A stretch of DNA of 64,000 nt from Klebsormidium nitens (lineage: Eukaryota > Streptophyta > Klebsormidiophyceae > Klebsormidiales > Klebsormidiaceae), in contig DF237073.1 in assembly GCA_000708835.1 (NCBI GenBank), forward strand, positions 81,853 to 145,852, read 5' to 3'. Positions within the stretch are counted from its first letter, which is position 1; every line of letters starts with the position of its first letter. Below are positions 12,859 through 25,767 of the stretch, in pieces. Both the position numbers and the translations under genes were made by a program. Below the pieces are notes generated by a model, which had not been told where the DNA came from, searched no databases, and was given only the letters and a program-made list of their open reading frames with translations.

Positions 12859-13780
12859 TCTGGCTGCTTCAGCTGCCCCCAAACTCTTTGTTCACCTGCT
12901 ATTAGGGTTTGCAACGGCCTCTGTGCTTCTGTAACGGCCTTTGTGCTGCTCTGATGGGGGCCCACACTTTTGCAGACCTACTGATGAGATGGATGGGAGC
13001 CCTCAAATAGCCTGCAGCTCCCTACCGACCCTTGATTGGAGTCCGCCTGTTTTGATCCTTCCCCTGCTGCTGCTCTCGCACTTCTGATCCAGCATATCAT
13101 CCTGCATGAGCTATTACTAAGACTTGTGTGTGTGTGTTAGGACGCTGTGCAAGCGCTGTGCGCGCTGGCTGCGCGCACCTTATTAACAACAAGTTCTCGC
13201 ATGAGATATACGGTAGGCAGACTTTGGTAGGATTTATCTAGAAGTCTAGTATGAATTAAAGTATGGTTGAGCTATCGGTTTAATACATGGTTATTCGTGA
13301 CAAAGAGACACCGGTGACCGGAGTACGCGAACCTCCGGTTCCCAACGGTTGGTAATACTGGTAGGTACCTATATGTAAGGATATTAAGTTACTGTCAGTA
13401 ACGGCCGGGTCAGTACACCGGGCAACCTTATGATCTACCGAGTCCTAGAATTAAGGTGTTGTTAACTTGCATCAGGATACTTGTAAGTTGTAACCATACT
13501 AGAATCGTATACTTGAAATAATATATTGCGACAGACCGTGCAAGTTTTTGGACGCCACGCTCACAGTCAGGCTGGCGCTGCAGTGGGCTGCACTGCATTT
13601 GGCGGGAGGGGTGCATCATGCCAATGGCGGATCTTCTCAGACCTGTGTGACGTTGTTGAGCACGGTGATTAGCTTCGAGCTGGCATTGGGTTTTTGCTTC
13701 CTCGAATGCTGAACTGCGCATGGTTGACAAGCAGGTGTACGCGTATCTTATAGGTTGTGTGTGGGAAGCTTCTAGGCACA
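12859..13780. promoter_or_regulatory. Divergent promoter region, AP2S / DCD-kelch
   Basis: This 0.9 kb separates two divergently transcribed genes and must contain both promoters. A short GT microsatellite lies near 13126-13138. No core promoter motif could be fixed. Confidence 0.4.
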
Positions 13781-16700
13781 ATGGGGGCTGGCAGAAAGAC
13801 GCAGACCACAACATATGATTCAGCAAATCGCCAAGGGGGCCGGGGCCCTCCTCCGCAGTACAAGAAGCTGGACAAAGATGAGCTGGGAGGGGTCATCTTT
13901 GGGGCGACGAAGGACACCATCAATGAGTGCCTGACAAAAAACATCTTCGGTGAGTTGAACTCTCAGCTTCTAAGGTATTGTCAAGTGTAGCTCTCTCTTA
14001 TGTTTATAGATGGTGAACAGTGGCGTAGTCTGGAAAGGACAGAGGCTTCTAGGCCTGCATCTGTTGCATACGAATGCGCAAGTTTGCTTACAAAAAGGTG
14101 GTGGAGAGGCCAATCAAGTTCGTGTGTCCTTCCATCTGTGTGTTATCTAGGTTCACACCAGACAGAAAATGTTTTGTTGCTTGGGATATTGCAAATCAAC
14201 GGCAGTTGCCTTGGCAATGGTTGAAAGGCATTCTCTTGTTGCACGAAGAAACCCCTGAGTTTTCGATTGACGGAAGTTTTCACCTGCTTCAGTTCTCAAT
14301 TCACCATTTTGACAAGAAAGGGTCCCATAGACAATGGGCTTCCGGGTACTGCACGACCAACGCTTTCTTGAGCTCATTGCTGCTCGGAAACGCCTAGGTG
14401 TTGAGCAGGATTGCCTGCTTGCTTCATAGGAGTTGGATTGTGTGACCAATTGTGAGTTGCTGGTTGCTTGTGCCGCTGGACAAAGCTGAACTTTTAACAT
14501 ACCCAATGTCAATAAACCTTTTCAAAGTTGTACAAGCTTCACAATGGGTCGCAAGGTTCTTTGGCAGTCAAGATCAAGGGCTGCTGCATTGAGATACAAC
14601 CCAATTTGCACATGTGTCATGTTATGTGGCTCTTATGCCTTCTGGCGGTGAACAATCTGCTCGTTCAGTGCTGACAAAAATAACCTGATTTGAAGATTGC
14701 TTGATGTAAACCATTTCGAGATTTGTTGGATGTATGTAATACATGCTTGATGTATCAATGGCCGAGGAAATTTGAAGCCCTTGACTGTATTCCAAGCTTT
14801 GGCAGAGCTCCCATGGTCCAGAGGACTTCGGAAGCACGCACCAAGCAGATCTGCAGCGTCAATGTTCGTTCTGTGAGCTCCTCATCTGTACTGGCCTGTA
14901 CTTTCCTCATCATTTCTCACATTTTGTGCCTTTCCCCAGTCTTTTAATCCTTTCCCCATCTTAACAGATTCTTGACCACCTCAGACGCTCTTCTTCTCTA
15001 TCCAGGGCTGCCGTACAACCACATCAGCTATGTCCAGAACATTGTTCCCGGCATGCCCCTCTTCCTCTTCAATTATTCTGACCGCAAGCTGCACGGCATC
15101 TTTGAGGCCACCTCTGAGGGGGAGCTGCACATCGACCCCAACGCCTGGAGCCGGGATGGCAAGACCGAGACGAGCTATCCTGCGCAGGCGAAGATCTTGT
15201 TCAAACACTGTCTTCTACGAGCTTATTTGACTCCACTTGAGAAATTATTGTTTAGGGCGCCAGGCATGCCAAGGAACTTTGTGTTGACACTTATAATACT
15301 GGACCGCTTTCCTACTTGCAAGGAGCGAGCTATTGCATGTCGGAAAGTTCATGTTGGTGCCATGAGCAAGTTGATGGATTCAGGATGTCGAAGGTTGAGT
15401 CTCGAGTACCTTAAAAGCGACTTTGTGCTTCTGAAAGTCGAACAATTGAGGATAAGTCGGCACTCGAGCGGTGGGTCCCTCCTCTGCGATCCTCCTGCTT
15501 GCCTGGGGCCTGGGATCCATCATTGGCCCGGTCGTGGGCGGATGTTTGCCCGCCCGCGCGACACGTGGAACCTGGGGGACACGTGTCCTCCTCTCCTCCG
15601 TCGATGCCCATACCTGCTCCCGTGCACATTAGGCAGCGCGGTCTCCTTGTTCGCCAGCACTGACCCTAGCGAATCGGTCTAACTTTGGTTTCACTCCCAA
15701 AGAGCCAAAAGGCCAGCCCACATCTCACTAAAAGACTGATTCTTGAGTCAGGACGACAAAGTAAATCTGCCTCGCAGAAGAAGTTCGCCTTCAACAGACA
15801 AGGCCCTACTAATTGGGGTCTTAACGAGTTGGGCAAAAGCAAGGGGCGCTTTGTGGTGAATCCCCTGATGATGGTTAAGACTTGTCTCCGGACCAACACC
15901 TTCTTGTGCCTCCCACTAGAGTTCGTTGCTTTCCATCACTCTTTGTCAGATGCCTACCAAGGTCTTCCCTAATGGTCAAACTGAGTCTACCTTTACGCCG
16001 TGTCTTTCTCCATCAGCGGCGCAATTACACAAAGCAGCAAGCCTGACCAGACACACTGGCCCCACACTCAAGGGCACACAGGAAGTAATGGAACACCCCA
16101 TGTCCTTTGGGCAATCTCTAAGAATCTCTCAATCGTTCAACTTTATCCTTCCAATAGGTGCGCGTGAGGTACCGGGAGAAGTCTCAGCCGCTGCATGAGG
16201 CCGTCTTTGGCCCCGTCATCGAGGAGAACTACTACAGCAACGTGCACTTCATGTTCGAGCTCACGCAGGACCAGGCCGCCACCCTCTGCTCCCTCTTCAC
16301 CGCGCGCAACCCCTCCCGCCCCGCCACCGCGCCCGTCCCCCAGGTTCGGCTAGTTCTTCTCGTCGCTGCTAACGCCATGATTCCCCTAATCTGTTCTCCA
16401 CTTTGGCTCGAGTGTTCTGTCTCGCCTGTGCTTCCGATCTTGAATCGGCTAATATTCGATCTCTCGCGTTTGCCAGGTCTGCAGCGTGGAATCCTGCTTC
16501 ATGTGAAAGGTTCCCTCTTGAGTCTCATGGTGTTAAGCAACTTTGACGGCGTCTCGTGGACAATCACAAGCAGCAGGAGGCCGAGGTCTTACCGGTTTTT
16601 CTCCTGTCCTCCGCCTGCAGCAAACCGTTGCCTCCGGCCACGCCGCCGCCTGGGCCGGCGCTTCCGGCCAGGGCGACAGCGCCTGGGGAACCGGGCCCCC

Positions 16701-19700
16701 CGCGAACGCCTGGGGCGCAGCGCCCCCGCCCAGCCGACCTGACACAGCATCGTCATCCAAGCCCCCCCTGCCGGCGTGGCAAAGCGGGCCGGCGGGGCCG
16801 TCGAGCAACGGGGGGAGCAGCGCATCAACGTCGAGCGGGCTGCCAGCCGACGGGGGCGCTGCAGCGGAAGCGGAACGGCGGCGGCAGCAGAGCGAGCGGG
16901 ACCGGGAGGCGGCGCGGGTGAGGGAGGAGGAGGCGCGGGCGGCGGCGGAACGGCAGGCGCGGGCGGAGGCGAAGATGCGGGCGGCAGCGGCGGAGGAAGA
17001 AGGTGAGGGGGGAGTGTGCGGTGGCATCTGCTACCGTTCAGCGGAAGAGTACTAGCGAATCTCGTTGTTGACAGGATCAATTTCACGGATCCTGAGGCTG
17101 AGATGTACCATTCAAACATTCACAAAGGAGGTAGTTTCAGTTCACTGCTGTGAACGGGGTTATTGTGTTCCTACTGGACTTCTACCTTGCTGCAGCAAAT
17201 ATGAGTCCGATAAGCAGGCGCTCGTGCTCTGCGTGGAAAACAGACCGAATACCTGCTTTGCAGGTCTTCTTTGCTCGTGCATCTGTTCTGAAGAGTCGGC
17301 AACGGGGATGCTGGATTGCAATTTCGTAGTTGGAGAAACGACATGCAGAATGAGACAGGACCTTTTTTCAAAGGCGTCATCTGCGATCAAAACCTGGACC
17401 TGTTGGGTCCTCGCGTTTTCATGTTGTCCTTTTCAAGCCGTTCGGTGAAAGTCCGCCAATCCTCTCGAAACGACGGTGCCTGAGCGGCGAGCTATTATCG
17501 ATTCGTGCTTGTGCCGATTGTAGAAAACATTTGATTACCCATCTTTATTTGTCGATTTTTACAGAGCGTCGGAGGCTGGAGGAGGCCGCGGTCGAGCGGC
17601 GCCGGGCCGAGGAGCGCGCGGAGCGGGAGCGCCAGGTCCTGGAGAAGCTCAAGAAGGTCAGTGTGAACGGGCCCTCGGCGAACGGCGCCTCCGAGCCGAG
17701 CTCTTCGAGCGGTGTGAACGGACCGAAGAGCGCGGAATGGGAGCGCGAGGCGAATGCGCGCGCGGAAACGGAGCAGGCACAGCTGAAGGAGGAGCGCATG
17801 CGGCTGTTCGACGGGAGCCGGCCGCTCGAGGTGGCGGTCAAGGAGACGGTGCAGAAGAACCTGGAGCTGTGCGCGGCGGCCATCAGTCATGTGAGTAATG
17901 GCGGAGGGGTTGGTAGATTGAATCTCCCGTTGACTTTCTACTTGTTTCGAGTGCGCTTAGGAAGAGACGAGAGGTCTTTGTGGGGCCGGTTATAGTCCTT
18001 CTTGTAGTCGTAGCATTCAGGCTACGAGTGAACGTGCTGACCGGATGACTGCTGTGTGGGAGTCCGGTTCTGCTGATCAGTACCCTCAGGGCGTCGTAGA
18101 GCCTTCATAAAAGGTGTATCGATTTGTGGAGATTCTTTGACTTGTTTAGAATAAGAACAGGTTGATCAAAGCCGCTGCCCTGTTCTCAACAGCATACCGT
18201 ATCACCACTTTCTTAAAAATTGTATCCGATGATTCTCTGAGTGAACCTGGTACTGTGGTGCAGATGCGGCAGGAGGCGCTGAAGAGCAAGAAGCTGGCGG
18301 AGGAGATGACGTCAGGTGACGCGCAGATGCAAGAGCTGAAGGAGGTCCGAGCGGAGAACCAGCGGTTGGCGCGGTCGCAGGTAAGCCACCTGGGGTGCGG
18401 TTTACCTTAAGACTCGGATCGGAGCTTCGGAAGGATGCGAAACCTGCGAATCTGTGGGTTGGGCGTTCCATGACCGCTTCAATTTGATTGATCTGACTAA
18501 ACTTCGCGGCTGTTCGAAGGCGGCGATGAGCACTGATCTTAACTGGTCTTCTTGCCTGACCAGTCCTCTTTGTTCGTTGACCAGCTCATCACCGTCGAGG
18601 TCATCCTTGGAAACGGACAGTCGAAAGTCTCTGTTCTGACATGCGCACCTCGCACCGCCGCGAGAACTCACATCCTTATCCGCTTCTCCGCCTGGCGCAG
18701 ACGGTCATGCAGCGGCGAATGGACGAGCTCCAGGCGCAGATGGACACCCTGCGGCAGAGCGTCGTGGACCTCCTCTCCGGCGGCCACGTGGCAGGCAGCC
18801 CCGCGCCGTCCCCCGTGCGCCCGCGCCCGCAGGAGGTGTATCTCATGGGCGGTTTCAACGGCACGGAGTGGTTGGGTTCGGTGGACCGTTACCGGCCGTC
18901 CCGGGACGAGTGGGAGGTGGTCGCGCCGATGTCCGCGAAGCGCTCGTACGCGGCGTCGGCGGTGCTCGACGGGATGGTGTACGTGTTCGGAGGCGGGGAG
19001 GGCCAGCTGTGGTACGACACGGGTGAGGGTCGGAGGACTTCTTTTGGGCCTTGTTGCGAAGTGCAGCATATGGAATAGGGGGTTTCTTGCTTTTGTTTCG
19101 GCAAAGCGGAAAGAGAGTACCGTCGTCTGGCGAAGTGAGATGCGTATACTCAGAATGAAAGTACGATCCCGAAGGGAAGCTGAGATTGTTCCAAAAATCG
19201 AAGTTGCTGCGCCGCTTCAAGGACCCCATTCACTGTCTCTACGTCAAGCAGACCCCAAACTTTCCATCTCAAAATTAACGGTTTTGAGATACACGTTACT
19301 TTTTGAGAGCACCTCTCATCGCCCAGTGTTTCGTGTGAGCCTGCAAACTCCGCTACAATTGCAGCGATTCATACCCTCTCTGGCACCGTTCAAGCTGGTA
19401 ATCTTTCTCTTCAAACCCACCAAGACCCGGTTACCAGATTCGCGGATCTTAATGTGCTGCTCCACTGCAGTTGAACGGTACGACCGTGCCAGCAACTCGT
19501 GGGCGACCCTCTCGAAGATGAAGATCAAGCGGGGCAGCCTTGGGGGCGCCGCCGTGCAGGGCAAGATCTACGCTGTCGGGGGGGGCAACGGTGTCAACAA
19601 CTTTGCTGACGTGGAAATGTACGACCCCGGCGCTGACAAGTGGCTCTCCGCGCCCCCCATGCTCGACAAGGTGCGTGACCAGCGGTCGCTTTTGCGTTTC

Positions 19701-22178
19701 CGAAGAGTGCTGGTTGCGAAGAGGAGAACGTGGGCTCGGAAGCCCTCCCCCTTGCTCAGCGCCCCTTCGATTCACGGTCGACAGTTTCTATTCGACCCAC
19801 TGTTCTGGGAAAGGAGAACGTGGGCTTTTGAAAAGCCTCCCACTGTTCTCAGTGCCCGTTCAATCGGGAGCTGAGCTTGGGGAATCGTTGCAGGCGTGTA
19901 GATGCCGTGGACGGTAGCTACTACTGGTTCCATAAGACCGAGTCTTTCCTCCCCGGCTTTTTCAAGTTACTCTTCTACTGCATCCGCCTCGAGGGTGACA
20001 TCTGGAGAGCACGAAGAGCTACCCTTTTGCCGGATGTTCGTGAACATGAACGGACAGTCTGCCTTATAATCTCTACCATTTTGCGTGTGTCGCATTGCAT
20101 ATCCAAGTGACGTGGTTGCACGGTCTGCTTGCAGCGCTTCTGTGTGGCGGCCGCGGAGATGCACAACTCGCTGTACGCGCTCGGAGGCTTCGACGGGCAG
20201 CAATACCTCCCGTAAGGCGCCTGCAGCTTGTGCTCGTAAATCCGATTGTACAATCTTAGCGCCTCGTTTCTGTCAGTTTCGTGGCCGCCTTAGCTGTCTC
20301 CCGCGTGCCGAGTCCTGCGCCGCAGCCATTGTTCTACTTGAGTAATTCCGAACAGTTTTGGCCGTTGTCTGTGTGAGACACTTTCTAGGCTAGCTGCGTA
20401 GGAAAGACCTCCTTAGTACTAAGCTTGATCATTTTTGACGCGCTGTGTTACGCTGGCTACTTGATTGCTTCGCATGTTCGGTTGTATTAATCTTCGTTCA
20501 CAACCCTCCACCCTCGAGCGGCTATATTCCTGAGACGTCGAGTATTTTAATGTTTCTCGTGTAAGCACGTCTTTCAACGTTTACTATCCTCTTCGCAGGA
20601 CCATGGAGCGGTTCGATCCTCGCGAGGGCTACTGGGTGCGCGCTCCGTCCATGTCGACCAAGCGGGGGAGCCTGTCCGCTGCAGTGTACAACAACAGCCT
20701 GTAAGCTGCGCGCTCCCTCTTTCTGCTGCAATTGCGAGGTTTCCACGAACTGACGCCTGACAAACTTTCCGGGTGCTGGTGCTCCTGGTGGTCCTCTCTC
20801 TGCTCTTTTCTGGAGCAGAATTGGTTCAAGTTTCGTTGTTGCGTTTCGTCATGCGATCGCCAGAAGTGATCACTTAGTGTGGACTTTTGAGCGGTTCACT
20901 CAGCGGATCTGGTTGCTGTCTTCGACAGGTTCGCCTTGGGAGGCTTCGACGGGAACGTGTTCTTGAATACTGTGGAGACGTACGAGCCGCGCATGAACAA
21001 GTGGAAGCTGGTGAGTGGCCAAGGGTATATTGTCTTTACAACGTCGAGGGAGACGACTCAGATCAGATTAGTTCTTTCGATGCACTGGCGGTAGGCAGCC
21101 GAAGCTTTGACAGCCCTCTTGATTACATGGTGTGTCCTCTTCGTTCAACATCAATCTGTCCCCGGGACTAGCTTCCCGCTTCATCGTCCGTCTCTTTTCT
21201 GTTTGCTTTTTAAAGAGGATCCGTTCGCTTTCTCATTGATTCAAAAGAGTGCCCAGCGGTTTCATGTCGCGAAACTGGATGCTTACGGACTTGACGACTC
21301 GACTTCTGGGTCCACTTCTTCCAATTGACTGTTACGATAATATTGGCTGATGCTGAGAGGCGATTGGCTGATCCTAAAGCAGACGTCCGGGAAGCAGCTC
21401 CTGTACTCGTGTGGGTAGTCATAGACGGAAGGAGGGGAGACTGCTTGACAACAGAACTTCGTGTCGGAGGGAGGGTGGATCTTTGAGGAGCTTCCATCTT
21501 CGACCTAGTGGTTCCTTGTAAGGTATTTCAATAACCGTTAAGGAAATCGCAGCGAATCTATAGGAACTTCTTTAAACCGTTCGAGTCTTGGCACTAGGCT
21601 GGCCCACTCACTTGTTGCAAGAACTGGAGGCTTCCGACCGGTGCTGACACCAGTCGCCACTCCTTTTCGCTCCTTCAGGTCCCTCCTATGCACACGCAGC
21701 GTGCCTACGGCGCGTCGATGGTCGTCGACAACGCGCTCTACTTCATCGGCGGCCTCGACGGAGCACTGCACGTGGATTCGGTAAGCGCTCGCCGCTAATT
21801 ACGTTCCACATGCTTCTCCGGGTACACATCCTCACCAACGGTCTTTTGGTCGGTTCTTTCGACTTGCTGGTGTGGACTACAAACCAAATTTTTGTTCTGC
21901 CGTTTGTGCCACAGAAGCTTTGTTCCTGTCTGCGTGCCGCCTGGCGCCGCTCTTTGCTGTCACTCACTCTTTACGCCGTTTTCCGAGATTTTTCGGAAGC
22001 CGTTTGATTCATTTTCAAGGCGGATAACCATTTGTGGCGATGCACTGCTTGCATTTGATCAATTTGTCCGTTCTTCTTGCCACAGGTGGAGCGGTATACG
22101 CCCGAGGCGGGGTGGCAAGTTGTGAAGACGCGGAGCAACTCCAGCAAACGAAGCTTCCTGGCCGTCGCCGTCTTGTAG
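13781..22178 (+). CDS. DCD domain, coiled-coil and kelch-repeat protein
   Basis: Thirteen exons: 13781-13949, 15006-15187, 16158-16343, 16621-17002, 17565-17890, 18264-18380, 18701-19022, 19471-19670, 20135-20211, 20599-20700, 20929-21010, 21679-21780, 22086-22178. All phases close and give 779 aa. Residues ~30-175 form the plant-specific Development and Cell Death domain (GGVIFGATKDTINECL, PLFLFNYSDRKLHGIFEA, VRVRYREK). Residues ~180-310 are low-complexity Ala/Ser/Pro. Residues ~270-500 contain charged coiled coil, including QKNLELCAAAIS. Residues ~515-779 hold about five to six kelch repeats with GG pairs and W/YD spacing (MGGFNGTEWLGSVDRY, YAVGGGNGVN, ALGGFDG, FIGGLDG), expected to form a beta-propeller. 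The same layout occurs in land-plant DCD/kelch proteins, implicated in stress and cell-death signalling; the biochemical role is unknown. Exon 2 ends at a GC donor (CAG/GCGAAG). Intron 8 holds a diverged duplication (19719-19774 and 19810-19867). Confidence 0.92.
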
Positions 22179-23450
22179 ACCGTTGCTAGAGCTCTCTGAT
22201 ACATGTTCGAACGCGCTGTTCGGGAATGGTGTATGAGTCCAAAGATACGAAGAATATCTCTTGTAACTCGTCCACGTAGGTAGGGTGTTTCTGGAACAGA
22301 GCTGCTTTGCGCTAAAGTGGCACCGCCTTGTTGAACCCGAAACTCCACCTGGTGTTTGTGCGTGTAGATGCCGGATGTTGAATGCACGAGAATGATCATT
22401 GTGTCTGTGTGGCAGCTCGATGGACTGCCTTGATTCCAGTGGCTCGCGATTTCCTCCTGATGTACCTCACTTTCGGCTCGTCCTGCGAAGCTGCGCCTTA
22501 TTGCAGACATGAGGTGGATTGCAGTGCCAGCTTCACTTGTCGACTGCCTTAAATTTGGATGAGGGCGCCGCCGCTTAGAAGCGTTACATCTGTCGAATGA
22601 TTGTGTTCGAGATGAACGCCGCATCTATTTATCCTGTGCATTTGACCGCACGGTCCTGATTCACTTCGATCAAGCTAGAAGCTATATGCGAGCTCTCCGA
22701 AACGAGTTTCGTCATGGACAAGGTGCATGTCGGCAAGCTTTTCAAGCGTTTGCACCACCATTATATTCATGCAAACCTAAAATCCTGCAGCGATCATGCA
22801 CAATGTTGATTCGATATTGCATGCAGATAAAAAGCTGTTCTAACAGCTATACCCCGACCAGCACGTTGCAATATCATGCTGTTGCAATGCGATATGAGCG
22901 GGACCACCTGCGATAAAGTACTCATCGAATACATATACACCTGGGCAAATATCTGGTCAGGCTCTGCGTACACCTTGTGATATAGCAACCCAGCTCCTCA
23001 TGCCTGGCGATCTACGTTCGCGAAGGCCGGGATGATTCAGTGCGTTGATGGCCTTTCGTTCTTCGAAGCACACACAGGCGCACTTGATGATTACGCCCTG
23101 ATCAACAGGCGCGCAGCACTTTGAGTATTGACGTTCCGGTGATTGACATCGCTTACGGATGTGGGTCGCGCCTGTGAGACTATACGACGACTCACAGACT
23201 TCGACTCTAGACATTACTGGGCACCTCCGCTAGGTAGCCCGCTACCGCTGAATGCTGAATTCAGCTAAAGTCTCGCTCCTGGTGACATAAAGAAGGTTCG
23301 ACCGCGGGGCCAGAGATCGTTTTGCTCCACATGCTTGTTGCTGCTCACAGCGGAACCCTAGAGAAAACAGCAGCGCACTTGCTCTTCTCAGCCCTGAACA
23401 CGTACCGGTTGTTATTCTTGTCGCTCTCAACGCAGAAGGGGCGCCAAAGC
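22179..23450. other. Intergenic region between DCD-kelch gene and its partial copy
   Basis: No coding potential was recognised. Frames are short and on both strands. If the downstream gene is expressed, its promoter should be here. Confidence 0.35.
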
Positions 23451-25222
23451 ATGGGGTCCTCAGATGTAGCGCCCGCGGAAGGAGAAGCCAGCATGCCGAA
23501 GGACTTGTCGCTGGCAATCTCCGTGCAGCAGAATCTCAAGCTGTGTGCCGCAGCAGTTGGTCAGGTGCGCGTACAGCTCTCTGAGGCGCGAAGCACAGGA
23601 TGATACAAAGAGGAACCTTTTGCAGCGGAGCTGGGTCTCCGTAGCTTGCCTCTCTGTTCCCTTACACCTTTCAATGGATCTCAGGCACGGTCGCAGATTG
23701 AAGACCGTTGTGCGCATGAGAGCTGAAAAGATCAACCGCGTTGTCCTTTTGAAACTCAGATTGGATTTGGCTCTCACCTCTGTTCAAAATGCAGATGTCT
23801 CTGTCCTATTTTAGCGCTTTGATACTGGTGTTAAAAGAATCTGCGAGGGACAGAAGATGGACTTGTATCATTTCTGAAACAGGATCATGCTTGACATGAG
23901 ACTTGTGTTCTAAGGAATTCTGACCAGAGCATCCTCGTGCATGCCACATCTTACAAAGGAGGAGTTGTCCAAGCGTGCCAAATGCATAATCAGCGGCAGT
24001 AAAAGCAAACGGATCTGGGGCACTATTGCCTGGAACGACATAAAACTGACTCTGTATATGAAGAGAAGTTGCTTCTTGGAACCAGGCTGAATCGCAATCT
24101 TGAATGGTGTGCGCCTAATTGGTTGAAGGGCATACTCTTCAACCCTAATCAAGAGTTCTCCTAGCAGACCTCGTTCCTTGTATAAACCACGTTACTGCTT
24201 TCAACCACGCTCAATCACTTGGAAATCTCAACGAAGGTGTGCGCTTAATGACAGGGCTCAGTCTTGACAAGGGCTTCGTCCTGCGCATCTTTTGCAGATG
24301 CGGCAGGAGGCGATCGCGCACCGCAAGCTGGCGGACGGGATGCCCTCGCGAGCGCACGAGCTGCGCGAGGCTCAGGCGGAAAACGAGCGGCTTAAGAGGA
24401 TACATGTGAGAACACAGTTCTGAGTGCCCTTCAGAAGCCCAGACTATCTTGACTCAGAAACTGAGTCCAGGATGGACGTGGGCGCTTTTCCCGATCCGGG
24501 AAGCCACTCAAAAGAGACGATGAACCAGAGTCACCGTAGTGCTTGCCGAGAAGCGTTGAGCAGGTTCGGCACTTCTTCATGATTTGTGGGCTCGAACCAT
24601 GAATCATCTCATCTTTTGAGGAAACCGTCGGAACAGCTCAATCTCTGACAGCGCGTCATTCGGAACTTTGAGACCTCAGATTTACGACAGTTACAGCACT
24701 TGGAGACCTCAGATTTACGAAGTTACAGCGATTGAGTGGCAATGCTCAAGAAATCGCTCGTGAGGCGCATGAAGAACACGATGATCGTAGCTTGACCGAG
24801 CAGAGCAAGCACCTCTCTTCATTGTCGCTGACGTTGAATCCATGTCGCAGAGATCCCAACGGCTACATTTAACGCCTGACCTGCTGTCTCCTATATTGAC
24901 AGCCTTTTCCAGAAGTTCGCCCTGAAGCTCGTCTCTGCTGGTAGAACTCGCGTACGAGTTGCTCTCCAGACGTTTGCGCTGCGCACACTGGCTCTCCAAC
25001 AGGACGGTAGCAGTATGGTTCGATTCTGACCTGACAACCGAAACAGAATATTCTGCTCTGATTGTGCAGTAAGGTCGTCCGTCGTCTTGACAACCCGTTG
25101 TCTTCTTGCAGGACGCGACGCGTTGCCGGTTGCAGACGATGCAGGAGGAGATGGAGGAGCTTCAGCAGTTGACTCGGCTCCTGATCGCCTCGCGAACTGG
25201 CCAGGCGGGAGCAGAGTACTAG
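23451..25222 (+). CDS. Short coiled-coil protein, partial paralogue of the DCD-kelch gene
   Basis: Three exons, 23451-23564, 24298-24405 and 25112-25222, all phase 0, give 110 aa ending GQAGAEY and a stop. They match consecutive pieces of the neighbouring DCD-kelch gene. SVQQNLKLCAAAVGQ corresponds to TVQKNLELCAAAISH (its exon 5 end). MRQEAIAHRKLADGM matches MRQEALKSKKLAEEM (exon 6). RCRLQTMQEEMEELQQ matches RRMDELQAQMDTLRQ (exon 7 start). Intron positions and phases are also conserved. The DCD domain and kelch propeller are absent. The gene has its own ATG and stop, and all three exons keep an open frame despite clear divergence, which argues against simple decay. If expressed, it could dimerise with the parent coiled coil; that is inference. 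A decaying pseudogene is the alternative. Confidence 0.65.
24670..24735. repeat. Two-copy tandem repeat, 33 bp period
   Basis: GAGACCTCAGATTTACGA occurs at 24670 and again 33 bp later at 24703, followed in both by a similar GTTACAGC tract. It lies in intron 2 of the short coiled-coil gene. Confidence 0.8.
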
Positions 25223-25767
25223 AGGACTGTTGAAATTAGCAGTCCAAGGAGCCTCATCCTTTATCCTTTGGGCCTGTACGTGCTCTTTGAAACGACAGCC
25301 ATCTCACTCGATCAACCGTAAGTGGTCGGACGCAGGTGCTCTAAGGTCATGATCGTTGCACTCAACCGGACCGCGTATAATCAAAGCTGGACGCAAGCTA
25401 ACAGATGCGGACCACGCCATGCGTAATATATATACGCAACAACCGCGGGTTGTTTAAGCATTTTGATCCGGATTTGTGGATATACGAGCCAGTGTGGCAT
25501 ATGCGCGAGGACGCCACGGCATCATTTGTCCATACCCCATAGCCTACGCGCAAGTTCCCATTCCGATTCCACAAGATATTTTTCGTGCATGAGCGGCATG
25601 CATAAGGATATTTCCAAAGGTGCGAGCGAATACTAAGAGCAAGCATTTGACAAGCAAAGTGCGTGGGCAGTCGCAAATTTGCGTGCAGTCGCTTGCATCC
25701 TAGTCATTCACGGACCAGACCAGTTTTAAGCAAAAAGTCAACTCTCTACTTGCGCGTTCACAGACAA
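25223..25767. other. Intergenic region, convergent 3' flanks
   Basis: This lies between the short coiled-coil gene (+) and auxin-binding protein (-). Only short frames are present; nothing was recognised. Confidence 0.35.

Noticed and set aside
16533-17119. Long minus-strand frames (164 and 176 codons)
   Set aside because: They are antisense of DCD-kelch exon 4, a GC-rich coiled-coil exon; composition explains the openness.
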